Made by a program: the position numbers and the translations under genes
Source of the DNA: Bradyrhizobium elkanii USDA 76
GTDB taxonomy: Bacteria > Pseudomonadota > Alphaproteobacteria > Rhizobiales > Xanthobacteraceae
Length of the DNA: 64,000 nucleotides
Assembly (NCBI RefSeq): GCF_023278185.1
Contig: NZ_CP066356.1
Span: 3,216,001 to 3,280,000 of the forward strand
Reading direction: 5' to 3'
Shown: positions 1 through 8,683 of the stretch, piece after piece
How positions within the stretch are numbered: position 1 is the stretch's first letter
How the letters are laid out: the number at the start of each line of letters is the position of its first letter
Notes under the pieces: model-generated
The model's input: only the letters and a program-made list of their open reading frames with translations
Told to the model about the DNA's origin: nothing
The model's database searches: none

Positions 1-798
1 TGTTGCCGTTCCGGTCAGCCGCATGAACGCGGTGTTGACGTCCTGGGCGCCTGCGTCCGCGATCACGCGCGACACCGGGCCGTGCGCCAGCATTCGGCCC
101 TGATGCAGCACGACGAGGTCGTCGTTTGGCATGATTTCGTCGAACAGATGCGTCGCCCAGAGCACGCCGATGCCCTGTTCGGTGACGAGCTGCCGGACAT
201 GGTCGAGGATGTCGGCGCGCGCCTTGACGTCGAGCCCGACCGTGGCCTCGTCGAGCAGCAGCAGCCGGGGCCGGTGCAGTAGCGCGCGGGCGATCTCAAG
301 CCTTCGCATCTGGCCGCCCGAGAGATCGCGCACCTTGCTGGCGGCGCGGTCGGCAAGCCCGATGCGGCCAAGCACCTCGGCACTGCGCAGCCGCGCCTCG
401 CGCCGCGAGATGCCGTGCAGCGCGGCGTGATACAGCAGGTTCTGCGTCAGCGAGAGGTCGAGGTCGAGCGTTCGCGGCTGGAACACGACGCCCATCAGCC
501 GCAGCGCTTCACCAGGCGTCCGGCTGATGTCGTGGCCAAAGATCTTGATCTGGCCGTTCTGGATGCCGAACAGCCGCGTCACCAGCGAGAACAGCGTGCT
601 CTTGCCGGCGCCATTGAGGCCCAGCAGCGCGGTGAAGCTCGCAGGCTGAACCGTGAAACTGACATCGATCAGGGCGCGGCGCGGGCCGTAGCTATGGCTG
701 ACATTGCCGATCGACAGCGCCGGTTGCACGGCCGCGGCTGTTCCAGGGCCTGCATCCGGCGAGGGCTGGCTCGCGATATGGGCGTCGGTTGCGGTCAT
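1..798 (-). CDS. ABC transporter ATP-binding protein, PQQ-dependent catabolism type (3' end outside window)
   Basis: The frame is open from an ATG at 798 to the window edge (266 codons, no stop), so the C-terminus is missing. The product is a cytoplasmic ABC ATPase. Walker A (LNGAGKST) is near residue 65, the signature LSGGQ near 150, and Walker B with the catalytic Glu (LLLLDEA) near 170. The start overlaps the stop of the upstream beta-propeller gene as ATGA, which fixes it and implies translational coupling. This ATPase, the beta-propeller and the binding protein next to it match the set I know from PQQ alcohol dehydrogenase loci; the permease is expected just left of position 1. The transported substrate is unknown. 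Confidence 0.9.
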   Translation of the reverse strand, partial: MTATDAHIASQPSPDAGPGTAAAVQPALSIGNVSHSYGPRRALIDVSFTVQPASFTALLGLNGAGKSTLFSLVTRLFGIQNGQIKIFGHDISRTPGEALRLMGVVFQPRTLDLDLSLTQNLLYHAALHGISRREARLRSAEVLGRIGLADRAASKVRDLSGGQMRRLEIARALLHRPRLLLLDEATVGLDVKARADILDHVRQLVTEQGIGVLWATHLFDEIMPNDDLVVLHQGRMLAHGPVSRVIADAGAQDVNTAFMRLTGTAT

Positions 799-1772
799 GG
801 CTGCGCGATCGTGATCCCCCAGGGCAGTTCGCCGACCTGAATGGTCTTGATCACCTTCTGGGATGCAACGTCGATCACCGAGACGTCGTTCGAGACGCCG
901 TTGGTGACCAGCAAATATTTTTCGTCCGGGGTGAAATCCATGTGCCAGACCCGCTGGCCGACCAGGAGATATTTGAGGACCTTGTGGGTCACACCGTCGA
1001 CGACCGCGACGCGGTTGGCGGGGCCGAGCGCAATGAATGCAGTCTTGCCGTCCTTGGTCATGCCGATGCCGACGGGCTGGATCGCCTCGTTGCGCAGGCC
1101 CGGAATTTCGAAGGTGATCTTGCCGGTCACCTCGCGCTTGACCGGATCGACGATCGACACCGTGCCGCCGATCTCGGAGGAGACCCACAGTTCGGAGCCG
1201 TCGCGCTTGAACTGGGCGAAGCGCGGCCGCGAATCGACCAGCACATTGGCGACGATCTGGCGCGTCGACGTGTCGATGAAATGCGCCATGTTGGTCGTCT
1301 CGGACGTGTTGATCAGGATCTTGCCGTCCGGGCTGATCGTCATCCCCTCGGGTTCGACGCCGACCTGGATGTCGCCGATCCGGGCGCGCTTTTCGAGATC
1401 GATCACGGTCACGGTGTTGTCGTTCTCGTTGGCGACATACATGGTCTTGCCGGCGGCATCCTGGGTGAACAATTCAGGATCGGGACCGGAGGGCAGGGTG
1501 TCGACGATCTCCTGGGTCTTGGTGTCGATCACCTGGATCGTGTCGTCGTCGCCGACCGCGACCATCACGAATTTGCCGTCGCGCGAGAACTCGATGCCGC
1601 GCGGCCGCTGGCCGACCTTGATGGTTTTGGTCACCGTCCAGCTGTTGGTGTCGATCACCGTGACGGTGTTGCCCTTCTCGTTGGAGACGTAGGCAACGAA
1701 GGCGGACGCCGGTGCCGCGGCAAGCCAAACGAGCATCCCGGTCAACAGACAGCGGCGCCACATGCGTTTCAT
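795..1772 (-). CDS. PQQ-dependent catabolism-associated YVTN-type beta-propeller protein
   Basis: About 325 residues, with a signal peptide (basic start, hydrophobic run, cut near APASA), then repeated units of the type 'VIDT...V.....G..P.G' typical of YVTN beta-propellers. It should be secreted to the periplasm. I chose the ATG at 1772 because a GAGGGAG sits beside it; the ATG at 1763 has better spacing to that site and is equally possible. A GTG at 1793 would overlap the upstream gene further. It lies between the binding-protein gene and the ABC ATPase in one tight minus-strand operon. Family role: accessory to PQQ-linked alcohol oxidation; exact biochemistry is not known. Confidence 0.85.
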   Translation of the reverse strand: MKRMWRRCLLTGMLVWLAAAPASAFVAYVSNEKGNTVTVIDTNSWTVTKTIKVGQRPRGIEFSRDGKFVMVAVGDDDTIQVIDTKTQEIVDTLPSGPDPELFTQDAAGKTMYVANENDNTVTVIDLEKRARIGDIQVGVEPEGMTISPDGKILINTSETTNMAHFIDTSTRQIVANVLVDSRPRFAQFKRDGSELWVSSEIGGTVSIVDPVKREVTGKITFEIPGLRNEAIQPVGIGMTKDGKTAFIALGPANRVAVVDGVTHKVLKYLLVGQRVWHMDFTPDEKYLLVTNGVSNDVSVIDVASQKVIKTIQVGELPWGITIAQP

Positions 1773-1777
1773 CTCCC

Positions 1778-2959
1778 TCACTGCAGCTTGCACTTCGTTT
1801 CAGGCCGGTCAACTCCGAGCGTGTCGAGTTCGGAGACCTGATGCAGGAAACCTTCCTGCGGCGAGACCGAGACCACCATACGACCATCGGCCAGCAGGAT
1901 CGGCTGGCGGAGCTGCAGATTCCAGTCTCGCAGGGTCAAGCGCGTGCCCTTGAAAGCGGCAATCGAGAAATCCTTGCCCTTGAGGAAGGCGATGACCTTC
2001 CTGGGATCTCCTGAATTGGTGCGCGATGTGGCTTCGCCGATCATGCGCGCGGCGGTCCAGGCCTGCATGTCGAGCGCCGTCATGCGGCGCATGTTCAGCT
2101 TGACGAAGCGGTTCTGAATCTGGACCGCGCCCCATTGGTCATGTGCCGCGTCCCAGCTGGTCGGCACGAGGCCCGCCGAGCCCGCCACCGGCCGCGGGTC
2201 CCAGGTACGGTACGGCAGGTAGTTCGCGAACACCTCGCTCTCGTCGGCCGCGACCAGCACGTCGTAGGCCGGCGCCTGCTGCGTGAACACCGGCATCTGG
2301 CGCTGGATCAAGGTCACGCCGCTGTCGGTGCGGCGCGCGCCGCCGGTGTCCTCGAATGTCCGTTCCTGGACGATCTTGGCGCCGAAACGGGTGGCGGCGC
2401 GGCGCAGCGCGTCGGCGTAAAGCTTGTCCTGATCATGCGAGCCGACCACCAGCAGCCAGCGCTTCCACTGCTTCCACACCAGATACTGGCCAAGCGCGTC
2501 CGCCAGCATCGAGCGGGTCGGTGCGATGTGGATGACATTGGCGCGGCAGTCCTGCTCGCGCAGCCGGTCGTCGATTGCGCCCGCGTTCAGCAGCACGGTG
2601 CCGCGGTCGCGCAGCGCGTCGGCGACCTTGAGCAGGGCATCGGCCGGCAGGTCGGTGATGATATAGTCGTTGCGGCCGGCGAGATCGGTCGCGACCTTGG
2701 CGACATCGTCGCTGTCCTTGACCTTGACCTCGTCGAGCACGAAGCGCTGGTTAAGGAATTTCCCGGTCGTGTTGTTGTCCTCGATCGCGAGGCGCGCGCC
2801 GGCGATGCCGTCATTGTCGGCGGGCTGCTCGATCAGCGAGAGCGTCGATTTGACGCCGGAAAGGCCGAGATAGCCGATATGAACCTCGACGGGATCAGCC
2901 GCCAGCGCGCCGGTCGCCACCATGCTGAGCGCGATCGTGCCGATCAGCCATCGCAACAT
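1778..2959 (-). CDS. ABC transporter substrate-binding protein, PQQ-dependent alcohol dehydrogenase system
   Basis: 393 residues beginning with a clear signal peptide ending around ALAAD (residue 21), then a periplasmic-binding-protein fold of the branched-chain amino acid / Leu-Ile-Val type. The start ATG at 2959 has a strong Shine-Dalgarno (GGGAGGAG) a few bases upstream. Its stop lies five bases from the start of the beta-propeller gene, so it is the first gene of the PQQ-ABC operon. The family is found beside PQQ alcohol dehydrogenases and is thought to serve their metabolism; ligand unknown. A divergent DUF gene begins 147 bases away. Confidence 0.85.
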   Translation of the reverse strand: MLRWLIGTIALSMVATGALAADPVEVHIGYLGLSGVKSTLSLIEQPADNDGIAGARLAIEDNNTTGKFLNQRFVLDEVKVKDSDDVAKVATDLAGRNDYIITDLPADALLKVADALRDRGTVLLNAGAIDDRLREQDCRANVIHIAPTRSMLADALGQYLVWKQWKRWLLVVGSHDQDKLYADALRRAATRFGAKIVQERTFEDTGGARRTDSGVTLIQRQMPVFTQQAPAYDVLVAADESEVFANYLPYRTWDPRPVAGSAGLVPTSWDAAHDQWGAVQIQNRFVKLNMRRMTALDMQAWTAARMIGEATSRTNSGDPRKVIAFLKGKDFSIAAFKGTRLTLRDWNLQLRQPILLADGRMVVSVSPQEGFLHQVSELDTLGVDRPETKCKLQ

Positions 2960-3024
2960 AACTCCTCCCGCAGTCTTTTTTCACTCGGCATGGCCTTTCG
3001 GAAATCCGGCTTCCATGCTGTTGA

Positions 3025-3057
3025 CTTGCAAGATGCCGGAATTGGCCTAGCTTGCAA
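3025..3057. promoter_or_regulatory. Inverted repeat in the divergent promoter region of the PQQ-ABC operon
   Basis: TTGCAAG (3025-3031) and CTTGCAA (3051-3057) form a perfect 7-bp inverted repeat separated by 19 bases, between the divergent starts at 2959 and 3106. It could be a regulator site; a TTGACT at 3021-3026 overlaps it and might be a -35 element. No regulator is proven. Confidence 0.3.
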
Positions 3058-3105
3058 CCCCGCTTTTTGTCGTTGCGACGTTACAAATTCGATTGGTTCA
3101 CAATC

Positions 3106-3621
3106 ATGAGATCGGCGCTTGGCCTCGTCATATCTTTGCTAGTGATGTCTGCGGCGGCACGCGCCGAACCGCCCAAGCTCGCGGTGTTCGACCTCGAGAT
3201 GATCGACACCAGCCTGCAGGGGGAGATGAGCGGGCCGCGCGCTGATGAGCAGGCGCGGCTGCTCCGGGCCGGCGACCAGGTGCGCAAGGAGCTCGCGGAC
3301 TCAGGCAAGTTCCGCGTGCTCGACATCGCCCCGGTCAATGCTGCGGCGCATGGCAGCAATCTTCAGGCCTGTGGCGGCTGCGATGTGAAGCTGGCCGGCG
3401 AGTTGGGCGCTGATCTCGTGATGACGGGCGTGGTGCAGAAGGTCTCCAACCTCATCCTCAACATCAATCTCTATCTGCGCGACGTGCATAGCGGCCAATT
3501 GCTGGCAGCGGCGAGCGCCGACATGCGCGGCAATACCGACGAATCCTGGTCGCGCGCCGCCGACTACCTCGTGCGCAACCGCCTGCTCGCGCCGAATTAC
3601 GGCGCGCCGCAGGCACGATGA
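3106..3621 (+). CDS. Secreted DUF2380/DUF3280-like protein
   Basis: From the ATG at 3106 the protein is 171 residues with an N-terminal signal peptide ending near ARAEP. The mature part has a conserved 'LAVFDLEMIDTS' start and a CxxC-like pair (ACGGCD) near the middle. Such proteins commonly neighbour PQQ alcohol dehydrogenase genes and are exported; no reaction is known. The frame remains open upstream to 3052, but only the 3106 start gives a proper signal peptide. It is transcribed divergently from the PQQ-ABC operon, with 147 bases between the starts. Confidence 0.75.
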   Translation: MRSALGLVISLLVMSAAARAEPPKLAVFDLEMIDTSLQGEMSGPRADEQARLLRAGDQVRKELADSGKFRVLDIAPVNAAAHGSNLQACGGCDVKLAGELGADLVMTGVVQKVSNLILNINLYLRDVHSGQLLAAASADMRGNTDESWSRAADYLVRNRLLAPNYGAPQAR

Positions 3622-3786
3622 GCGACGGGTGCTTGGACGATTTCGGAATATTAGAAGAATAGTCCTGAGTTGCCCGATGTGTCAAGTCGTCTGGTCGAAC
3701 GTTGGCTGGTCGAGCGCCGCCGCCGGCTACTGTGCATGGGGTTGTTTTCGACATTTTGGTATCGCGCCGCCTCGGCGCGGCAAGCA

Positions 3787-4626
3787 TCACGCCTTCAGCC
3801 GCGCTGCGTGCCACCGCAGGTGATCGGCCATGAAGGTCGAGATGAAGTAATAGCTGTGGTCGTAGCCCGGCTGACGCCGCAGGGTGAGGGGGATGTTGGC
3901 CTTCTCGCACGCGACCTTCAGGAGTTCGGGCCGCAGCTGATCGGTGAGAAATCCGTCGGCATCGCCGTAATCGACCAGCAGATCGGAGAAGCGGGCACCG
4001 TCCTCGATCAGGGCAACGGCGTCGTGCTTGCGCCACGCCTGCTTGTTGCTGCCGAGATAGCCGCCGAGCGCCTTGTTGCCCCACGGCACCTGCGACGGCG
4101 CCACGATCGGCGCAAACGCGCTGGCCGCCCGATAACGATCGGGATAGCGCAGCGCCACCGTCAGCGCGCCATGGCCGCCCATGGAGTGACCGAGGATCGA
4201 CTGCCGCGTCGTGTCGACCGGGAATTGTTCGGCGATCAGCTTTGGCAGTTCCTCGGTGACGTAGCTCCACATCCGGTAATTGGTCGCGAACGGCGGCTCC
4301 GTCGCGTCGACATAGAAGCCCGCGCCGAGCCCGAAATCGTATGAATTGGCGGGATCGCCGGGGACGCCTTCGCCGCGCGGGCTGGTGTCGGGTGCGACGA
4401 AGATCAGGCCGAGCTCGGCGCATGCCTGGCGGAATTCGCCCTTCTCGGTGACGTTGGCGTGGGTGCAAGTCAGGCCCGACAGATAGGTGACGACGGGCAG
4501 CCTGGTGCCGGCCGCATGCTCAGGGACGAACACCGAGAAGGTCATGTCGGTCTTGGTCTCGCGGCTTGGATGCCGATAGACGCCTTGCGTGCCGCCATGC
4601 GACTTGTTCTGGGAAACCGTCTGCAT
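3787..4626 (-). CDS. fghA: S-formylglutathione hydrolase
   Basis: 279 residues, the usual length for esterase D. It hydrolyses S-formylglutathione to glutathione and formate in the cytoplasm, the last step of glutathione-dependent formaldehyde oxidation. The nucleophile elbow GHSMGG puts Ser148 at the active site; GDADGF (Asp224) and GYDHSYY (His257) supply the rest of the triad. The family hallmark SGLTCTH (50-56) is present. The earlier pathway genes (frmA, gfa) are 7 kb away on the other strand beside xoxF. The response-regulator gene upstream on the same strand ends 30 bases before this start, so the two may be co-transcribed. Confidence 0.95.
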   Translation of the reverse strand: MQTVSQNKSHGGTQGVYRHPSRETKTDMTFSVFVPEHAAGTRLPVVTYLSGLTCTHANVTEKGEFRQACAELGLIFVAPDTSPRGEGVPGDPANSYDFGLGAGFYVDATEPPFATNYRMWSYVTEELPKLIAEQFPVDTTRQSILGHSMGGHGALTVALRYPDRYRAASAFAPIVAPSQVPWGNKALGGYLGSNKQAWRKHDAVALIEDGARFSDLLVDYGDADGFLTDQLRPELLKVACEKANIPLTLRRQPGYDHSYYFISTFMADHLRWHAARLKA

Positions 4627-4656
4627 TGTCGTATTCCTCTTGGTTGGAGCGCTGCG

Positions 4657-5277
4657 TCAGGCGACGCCGCTCTCGATCGCCAGCCGCACCAGCTCTGCCG
4701 ACGTGCGCACGCCAAGCTTCTGGCGCATGATCGATGACGTGTTTGCGACCGTCTTGTATGACGAATGCACCAGCCAGGCGATCTCCGACAGGCTCTTGCC
4801 GGAACTGAGCAGGCGCAGGATCTCCATCTCGCGCGAAGTGAGCTTGGAGAGCGGATTTTGCGCAAAGCCCGGCCGCGCGAACGCCACGTTGCGCGCGATC
4901 GCCGGCGGCAGATAGACGCCGCCATTGCCGACCTCGCGCACCGCTTCCACCAGATCGTTGGGATCGCCGGTCTTCGAAACGTAGCCCTTGGCGCCGATGT
5001 CGATGGCGCGCGCGGCGAACACCGGGTCGTCGTTCATGCTGAACATGATGAGGCGCGCAGATACATCATGCGTCAGGATGCGGCGCGCCAGCTCGAAGCC
5101 GGAGACCGTCGGCAGGTTGATGTCGATCACGCAGAGATCGGGCTTCTCCGCGACGAACGCCCGTTCGCCGCTTTCGGCATCCGCCGCTTCCAGCAGCGTG
5201 ATCTCGGGATCGTCGGCGAACACGGTGCGGCAACCGGAGGCAACGATGGGATGATCGTCAACGATCAGAATGCGCAT
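4657..5277 (-). CDS. LuxR-type response regulator (FlhR-like)
   Basis: 206 residues: receiver domain at 1-120 with acidic pair Asp7/Asp8, phospho-acceptor Asp52, Ser80 and Lys102, then a LuxR/NarL helix-turn-helix from about 143 to 200 (LTSREMEIL...). It is divergent from the histidine kinase gene starting at 5462 and is immediately followed by fghA. In Paracoccus the FlhS/FlhR pair controls methanol, methylamine and formaldehyde oxidation genes. The location here, between fghA and xoxF, makes the same role a good inference, but similarity was judged by eye and context only. Confidence 0.9.
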   Translation of the reverse strand: MRILIVDDHPIVASGCRTVFADDPEITLLEAADAESGERAFVAEKPDLCVIDINLPTVSGFELARRILTHDVSARLIMFSMNDDPVFAARAIDIGAKGYVSKTGDPNDLVEAVREVGNGGVYLPPAIARNVAFARPGFAQNPLSKLTSREMEILRLLSSGKSLSEIAWLVHSSYKTVANTSSIMRQKLGVRTSAELVRLAIESGVA

Positions 5278-5461
5278 GGCGTTGTTGTTCCGGCGACCTG
5301 CTTCGATTCACTCGTCATCACATCGGTTTGCGCGAAGGACAGGTCGGTTCCGACCGGTTGTGCACCTCGTGCGAGATTGCGATAGGGTGCGATTAGATAG
5401 CCGGGCAAATTTGGCTGTCAACGATCCTCTCGGAGGAGGGATCGCGGTCGGGGGCAACGTC

Positions 5462-6826
5462 ATGTGGCAAAAGCTATCCTTGCGCGCGCGGATCAACCTG
5501 CTGCTGGCGCTGATCCTGGCGCTTGGCCTCGGCATCAATATTGCGCGGCTCGTGCTGGAAGCGGGGCCGCGTGTCCAGGCCGAGGACCAGAGCGTGATCC
5601 GCCTGGCGCGCGAGTTCGTTGCGACGATTGTGGCCGGTCTCGACGAGGCGCCGGATCCCGATGCGCGGCTCGATCAGATCGTTCAGGACCTGAGCCGGCT
5701 GCGTCATGTCAGCATCACGCGGCAGGATGGCGCGACCGCAAAATCTCCTGATCGCCCCGAGGACGCCGGCGAGCCGCGCGCTCCGCCGCAGTGGTTCGTC
5801 GCGCTGGTTCATCCCGAGCAGACCTCGGTGCGGGTGCCGATCTCGGTGCACGGCAAGCCGCAATCGCTGGTCATCACCTCGCATCCCGACGACGAAATCG
5901 CCGAGATCTGGGACGGCATCGTCACCCAGCTCGAGGTCGGCTCCGCGATCGCGGTCGCGCTGCTTCTGGTCACCATGCTGGTGGTCGGCCGCGCGCTGGC
6001 GCCGCTGGAGGCATTGTCGCAGGCCATGACCGGCATCGAGGCCGGGGACTACGATGCACGCGTCGAGCCCGGCGGTTCGCCGGAATTGGCCGCGATCTGT
6101 GCCAAACTGAACCATTTGGCAGCGACTCTTGGCGACGCCGTGGAGGGCAAGCGGCAGCTCGCCGAGCGTGCGGTCTCGCTGCAGGATTCCGAGCGCAAGG
6201 AGATCGCGCGCGAATTGCACGACGAGTTCGGGCCCTATCTGTTTGCCCTGCGCGCGCATGCCGGCGCGCTGACCCGGCTGTCGGAAGTCGAAAGGCCGGA
6301 CCCTGCGGCATTGCGCAAGCACGGCAACGCCATCCTCGAGCAGGTCAACGCGCTCCAGCAGTTCACGCGCCGGATTCTGGAGCGATTGCGGCCGGTCGGA
6401 CTGGCCGAGCTCGGGCTTACGGAAGCGCTCGGCGCGCTGGTGCGGCTATGGAGCGAAACCCACCCGGAGGTGGAGATCGAGAGCCGCATTTCGGCGGCGC
6501 TCGGCGATACCGGCGAGATGGCCGACCTCACGATCTACCGCATCGTCCAGGAAGCGCTCACCAACGTGTTCCGCCATGCCGGTGCGACGGCGGTCGATAT
6601 CACGATCGAACCGGCGGAACGGCAGGCAGGACTACGCGGCAGCCGCGACTGCGCGCTGGTGCGGGTTCGCGACAATGGCCGCGGCCTGCTGAGCGATCAC
6701 AGGCTTGGTCGCGGTTTAACCGGGATGCGGGAGCGGATCCTCGCGCTCGGCGGTACGCTTAGCATCAATTCCAGCGATGATGGCGTGACGGTCGAGGCGC
6801 TCGTGCCAAAGGCCCCACGGTCCTAG
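5462..6826 (+). CDS. Sensor histidine kinase, HisKA_3 type (FlhS-like)
   Basis: I start it at the ATG at 5462 (MWQKLSL), giving 454 residues; the upstream open frame overlaps the divergent regulator and lacks membrane features. Two membrane segments (about 11-33 and 158-178) flank a periplasmic domain of about 120 residues, followed by a HAMP linker. The phospho-acceptor His253 is in ARELHDEFG, typical of NarL-partner kinases, and the ATPase domain has DNGRGL and GLTGMRER. It is the likely partner of the divergent response regulator. Its stop overlaps the stop of the convergent DUF1232 gene by three bases. Confidence 0.9.
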   Translation: MWQKLSLRARINLLLALILALGLGINIARLVLEAGPRVQAEDQSVIRLAREFVATIVAGLDEAPDPDARLDQIVQDLSRLRHVSITRQDGATAKSPDRPEDAGEPRAPPQWFVALVHPEQTSVRVPISVHGKPQSLVITSHPDDEIAEIWDGIVTQLEVGSAIAVALLLVTMLVVGRALAPLEALSQAMTGIEAGDYDARVEPGGSPELAAICAKLNHLAATLGDAVEGKRQLAERAVSLQDSERKEIARELHDEFGPYLFALRAHAGALTRLSEVERPDPAALRKHGNAILEQVNALQQFTRRILERLRPVGLAELGLTEALGALVRLWSETHPEVEIESRISAALGDTGEMADLTIYRIVQEALTNVFRHAGATAVDITIEPAERQAGLRGSRDCALVRVRDNGRGLLSDHRLGRGLTGMRERILALGGTLSINSSDDGVTVEALVPKAPRS

Positions 6827-7257
6827 ACGATTGGCTGTCGCCAGTATTTGAAAGCCGCCCAAGCCAGCGCCAGCGCACCGGCGATCCAGAGCACGACGAT
6901 CGCGATCATTCCCGCCCGGCTGGTCGGACGCTGCGAGACGGCGCTGGCCTTGGCTCGGCATTCCATCATCACCTCGTCCGGCACGAGCGAGATCGCAAGC
7001 CAGATGCCGAGCGGCAGCAGGATCAGATCGTCGAGATAGCCGATCACCGGAATGAAATCCGGGATCAGGTCGATGGGAGACAGTGCGTAGGCAGCGACGG
7101 CGACCGCAAGGGCCTTGGCATACCAGGGCACCCGCGGATCACGCGATGCGAGATACAGCGCAACGCTGTCCCGCTTGAGGTTGCGCGCCCAAACCTTGAT
7201 CGAGGACAGCTTGGTTGAGGACAACTTGATTGAGGAAAGTCTGTTGGCGGACGGCAT
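6823..7257 (-). CDS. DUF1232 (YkvA-type) membrane protein
   Basis: 144 residues. The family core is seen as 'YALSPIDLIPDFIPVIGYLDD' split around residues 56-78, next to a hydrophobic helix, plus a second membrane helix near the C-terminus (115-135). Function of the family is unknown. The N-terminus carries three near-identical pentapeptides (LSSIK, LSSTK, LSSIK) encoded by a 15-bp DNA repeat, which suggests recent repeat expansion. Convergent with the histidine kinase; its stop overlaps that gene's stop. Confidence 0.75.
   Translation of the reverse strand: MPSANRLSSIKLSSTKLSSIKVWARNLKRDSVALYLASRDPRVPWYAKALAVAVAAYALSPIDLIPDFIPVIGYLDDLILLPLGIWLAISLVPDEVMMECRAKASAVSQRPTSRAGMIAIVVLWIAGALALAWAAFKYWRQPIV
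7195..7239. repeat. Three tandem 15-bp repeats inside the DUF1232 gene
   Basis: Units cttgatcgaggacag (7195-7209), cttggttgaggacaa (7210-7224) and cttgattgaggaaag (7225-7239) are in frame and encode the LSSIK-like repeats. The unit length is a multiple of three, so copy-number change would keep the reading frame. Confidence 0.85.
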
Positions 7258-7287
7258 GGCGCAACGCCTGCACGTCGGATGGAACTG

Positions 7288-8262
7288 CTATTCCAGCACC
7301 ACATCGGCCGGCATACCGCCGTGCAGGCCCTTGTGGACGGAGGAGGGCGCGATGCCGAAATACTTCCGGAAGACGCGGCTGAAATGCGATGAGCTCGAGA
7401 AGCCCCAGGAGAACGCGACGTCCGTGATGGTCTTGCCGTTCTGGGACTCCAGCTCCTGCCGGCAATTCTGCAGCCGGGCCTTCCAGATGTAGTCGCTGAC
7501 CGTCATGCCGCGATCGCTGAACAGCATGTGCAGATAGCGCTTCGAACAGCCGAGCGCCGCCGAAATGCGATCGATGCAGAGATCGGGATCGCGCAGATGC
7601 TCGCGAATGAAGCCCTGGGCCCGCACATAGGTGGCCTCGGCGCTGCCGCGGTCGAACATGGCGCCGGTCTCGCGCAGCGGCAGCAGCAGCAGGTCGATCA
7701 GCGCATCGGCCACGCCGACGGCATTGACCGGGGTCAGCGTCGGTGCCTCGCCGAAGGCGGCATGGACGAAATCATAGGCGATGCGGCCGGTGCCGTTGCG
7801 CGCCGACAGCTTGCACGGCGCCATCTTGGAGAGCTGGAAGCCGCGCTCCTTGAGAAGATCCTTTGGAACGATGACGACCTCGTGCCGCGTCAGCGACGGG
7901 CTGATGATGGTGTGCGGACACGACACGTCGTAGGCGAAGCAGTCGCCCGGCATGATGTCGAAGTGCAGGCCGTCCTGCTCGAAATGCGAGACGCCGTGGG
8001 TCTGGAACACGATCTTGATGTAGGGATGCTCGCTCAGCTTGATGCGCGAGATGGTGTGCGCGATCCGGTGCTGGCTTGCCTCGATCTGGCACAGCTTCAA
8101 GCGCGATACCGTCGTGAAATTAACCCGGGCTTCGAGCGACGATCCTTCCAGCGCATCGACATCGAACTGGCCGCAAAGGTCAGTGAGCGCATCCGACCAG
8201 CGCTGGATCTGCCGCTTGGGCGTCAATCCGTTCGTGCTGAGAGAATGGACTGTATCGGACAT
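7288..8262 (-). CDS. AraC-family transcriptional regulator
   Basis: From the ATG at 8262 the product is 324 residues; a TTG at 8289 would add nine. An N-terminal AraC-binding-like/cupin sensing domain (about 30-200, with HFEQDGLHFDIMPGDC) precedes a two-helix-turn-helix AraC DNA-binding domain (about 215-320: ISAALGCSKRYLH and ITDVAFSWGFSSSSHFSRVFRKYFG). It lies directly upstream of, and divergent from, xoxF, so it is a candidate regulator of the methanol dehydrogenase operon. The effector is unknown. Confidence 0.88.
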   Translation of the reverse strand: MSDTVHSLSTNGLTPKRQIQRWSDALTDLCGQFDVDALEGSSLEARVNFTTVSRLKLCQIEASQHRIAHTISRIKLSEHPYIKIVFQTHGVSHFEQDGLHFDIMPGDCFAYDVSCPHTIISPSLTRHEVVIVPKDLLKERGFQLSKMAPCKLSARNGTGRIAYDFVHAAFGEAPTLTPVNAVGVADALIDLLLLPLRETGAMFDRGSAEATYVRAQGFIREHLRDPDLCIDRISAALGCSKRYLHMLFSDRGMTVSDYIWKARLQNCRQELESQNGKTITDVAFSWGFSSSSHFSRVFRKYFGIAPSSVHKGLHGGMPADVVLE

Positions 8263-8683
8263 CTTTCCAGCCACCGATTCGATCCCCAACGTGACTGCTC
8301 ACCGAGCTTAAGTCTGGCCCGGGATGATGCGCCTTCTCCCTGATTCTGAATAGCTTAGGGAGGCGGCGGGATTTCTTCCCGGTTAATGTCGGGTGATCCT
8401 CCGACTTAGTTCTGGGCTCGTCAAGCGCAACCTTAGCACGCGTCAATCTGGCATCCGGATCGCGCCGGCTGCGATTGATGCCCTGCAACATGAAGCAAGC
8501 TTTCCAGCCAATTCAGGGCCGGGCGACAAAAATCTGACGAAGCTTCGCTTTTGAGCAAACGGCTCTTCTCTATTGGGCAAGCCAGCGTGTTTCGAGAGGA
8601 CTACGACTGGGGCACCAAAATGGAAGAAGTGGGGCCGTTTCGGCGGAAACCCTTGAGCTCTTGAACCTGGGAGGAAATCCACG
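8263..8683. promoter_or_regulatory. Divergent regulatory region between the AraC gene and xoxF
   Basis: This 421-base stretch has no gene. It holds a perfect 10-bp palindrome CGAAGCTTCG (8538-8547) and a related partial site (gaagcaagctttc, near 8491-8503), which could be regulator sites for xoxF. A strong ribosome binding site (GGGAGGA, about 8670-8676) lies before the xoxF start. I could not assign a -35/-10 pair with confidence. A long open frame on the opposite strand across this region is an antisense shadow. Confidence 0.5.
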
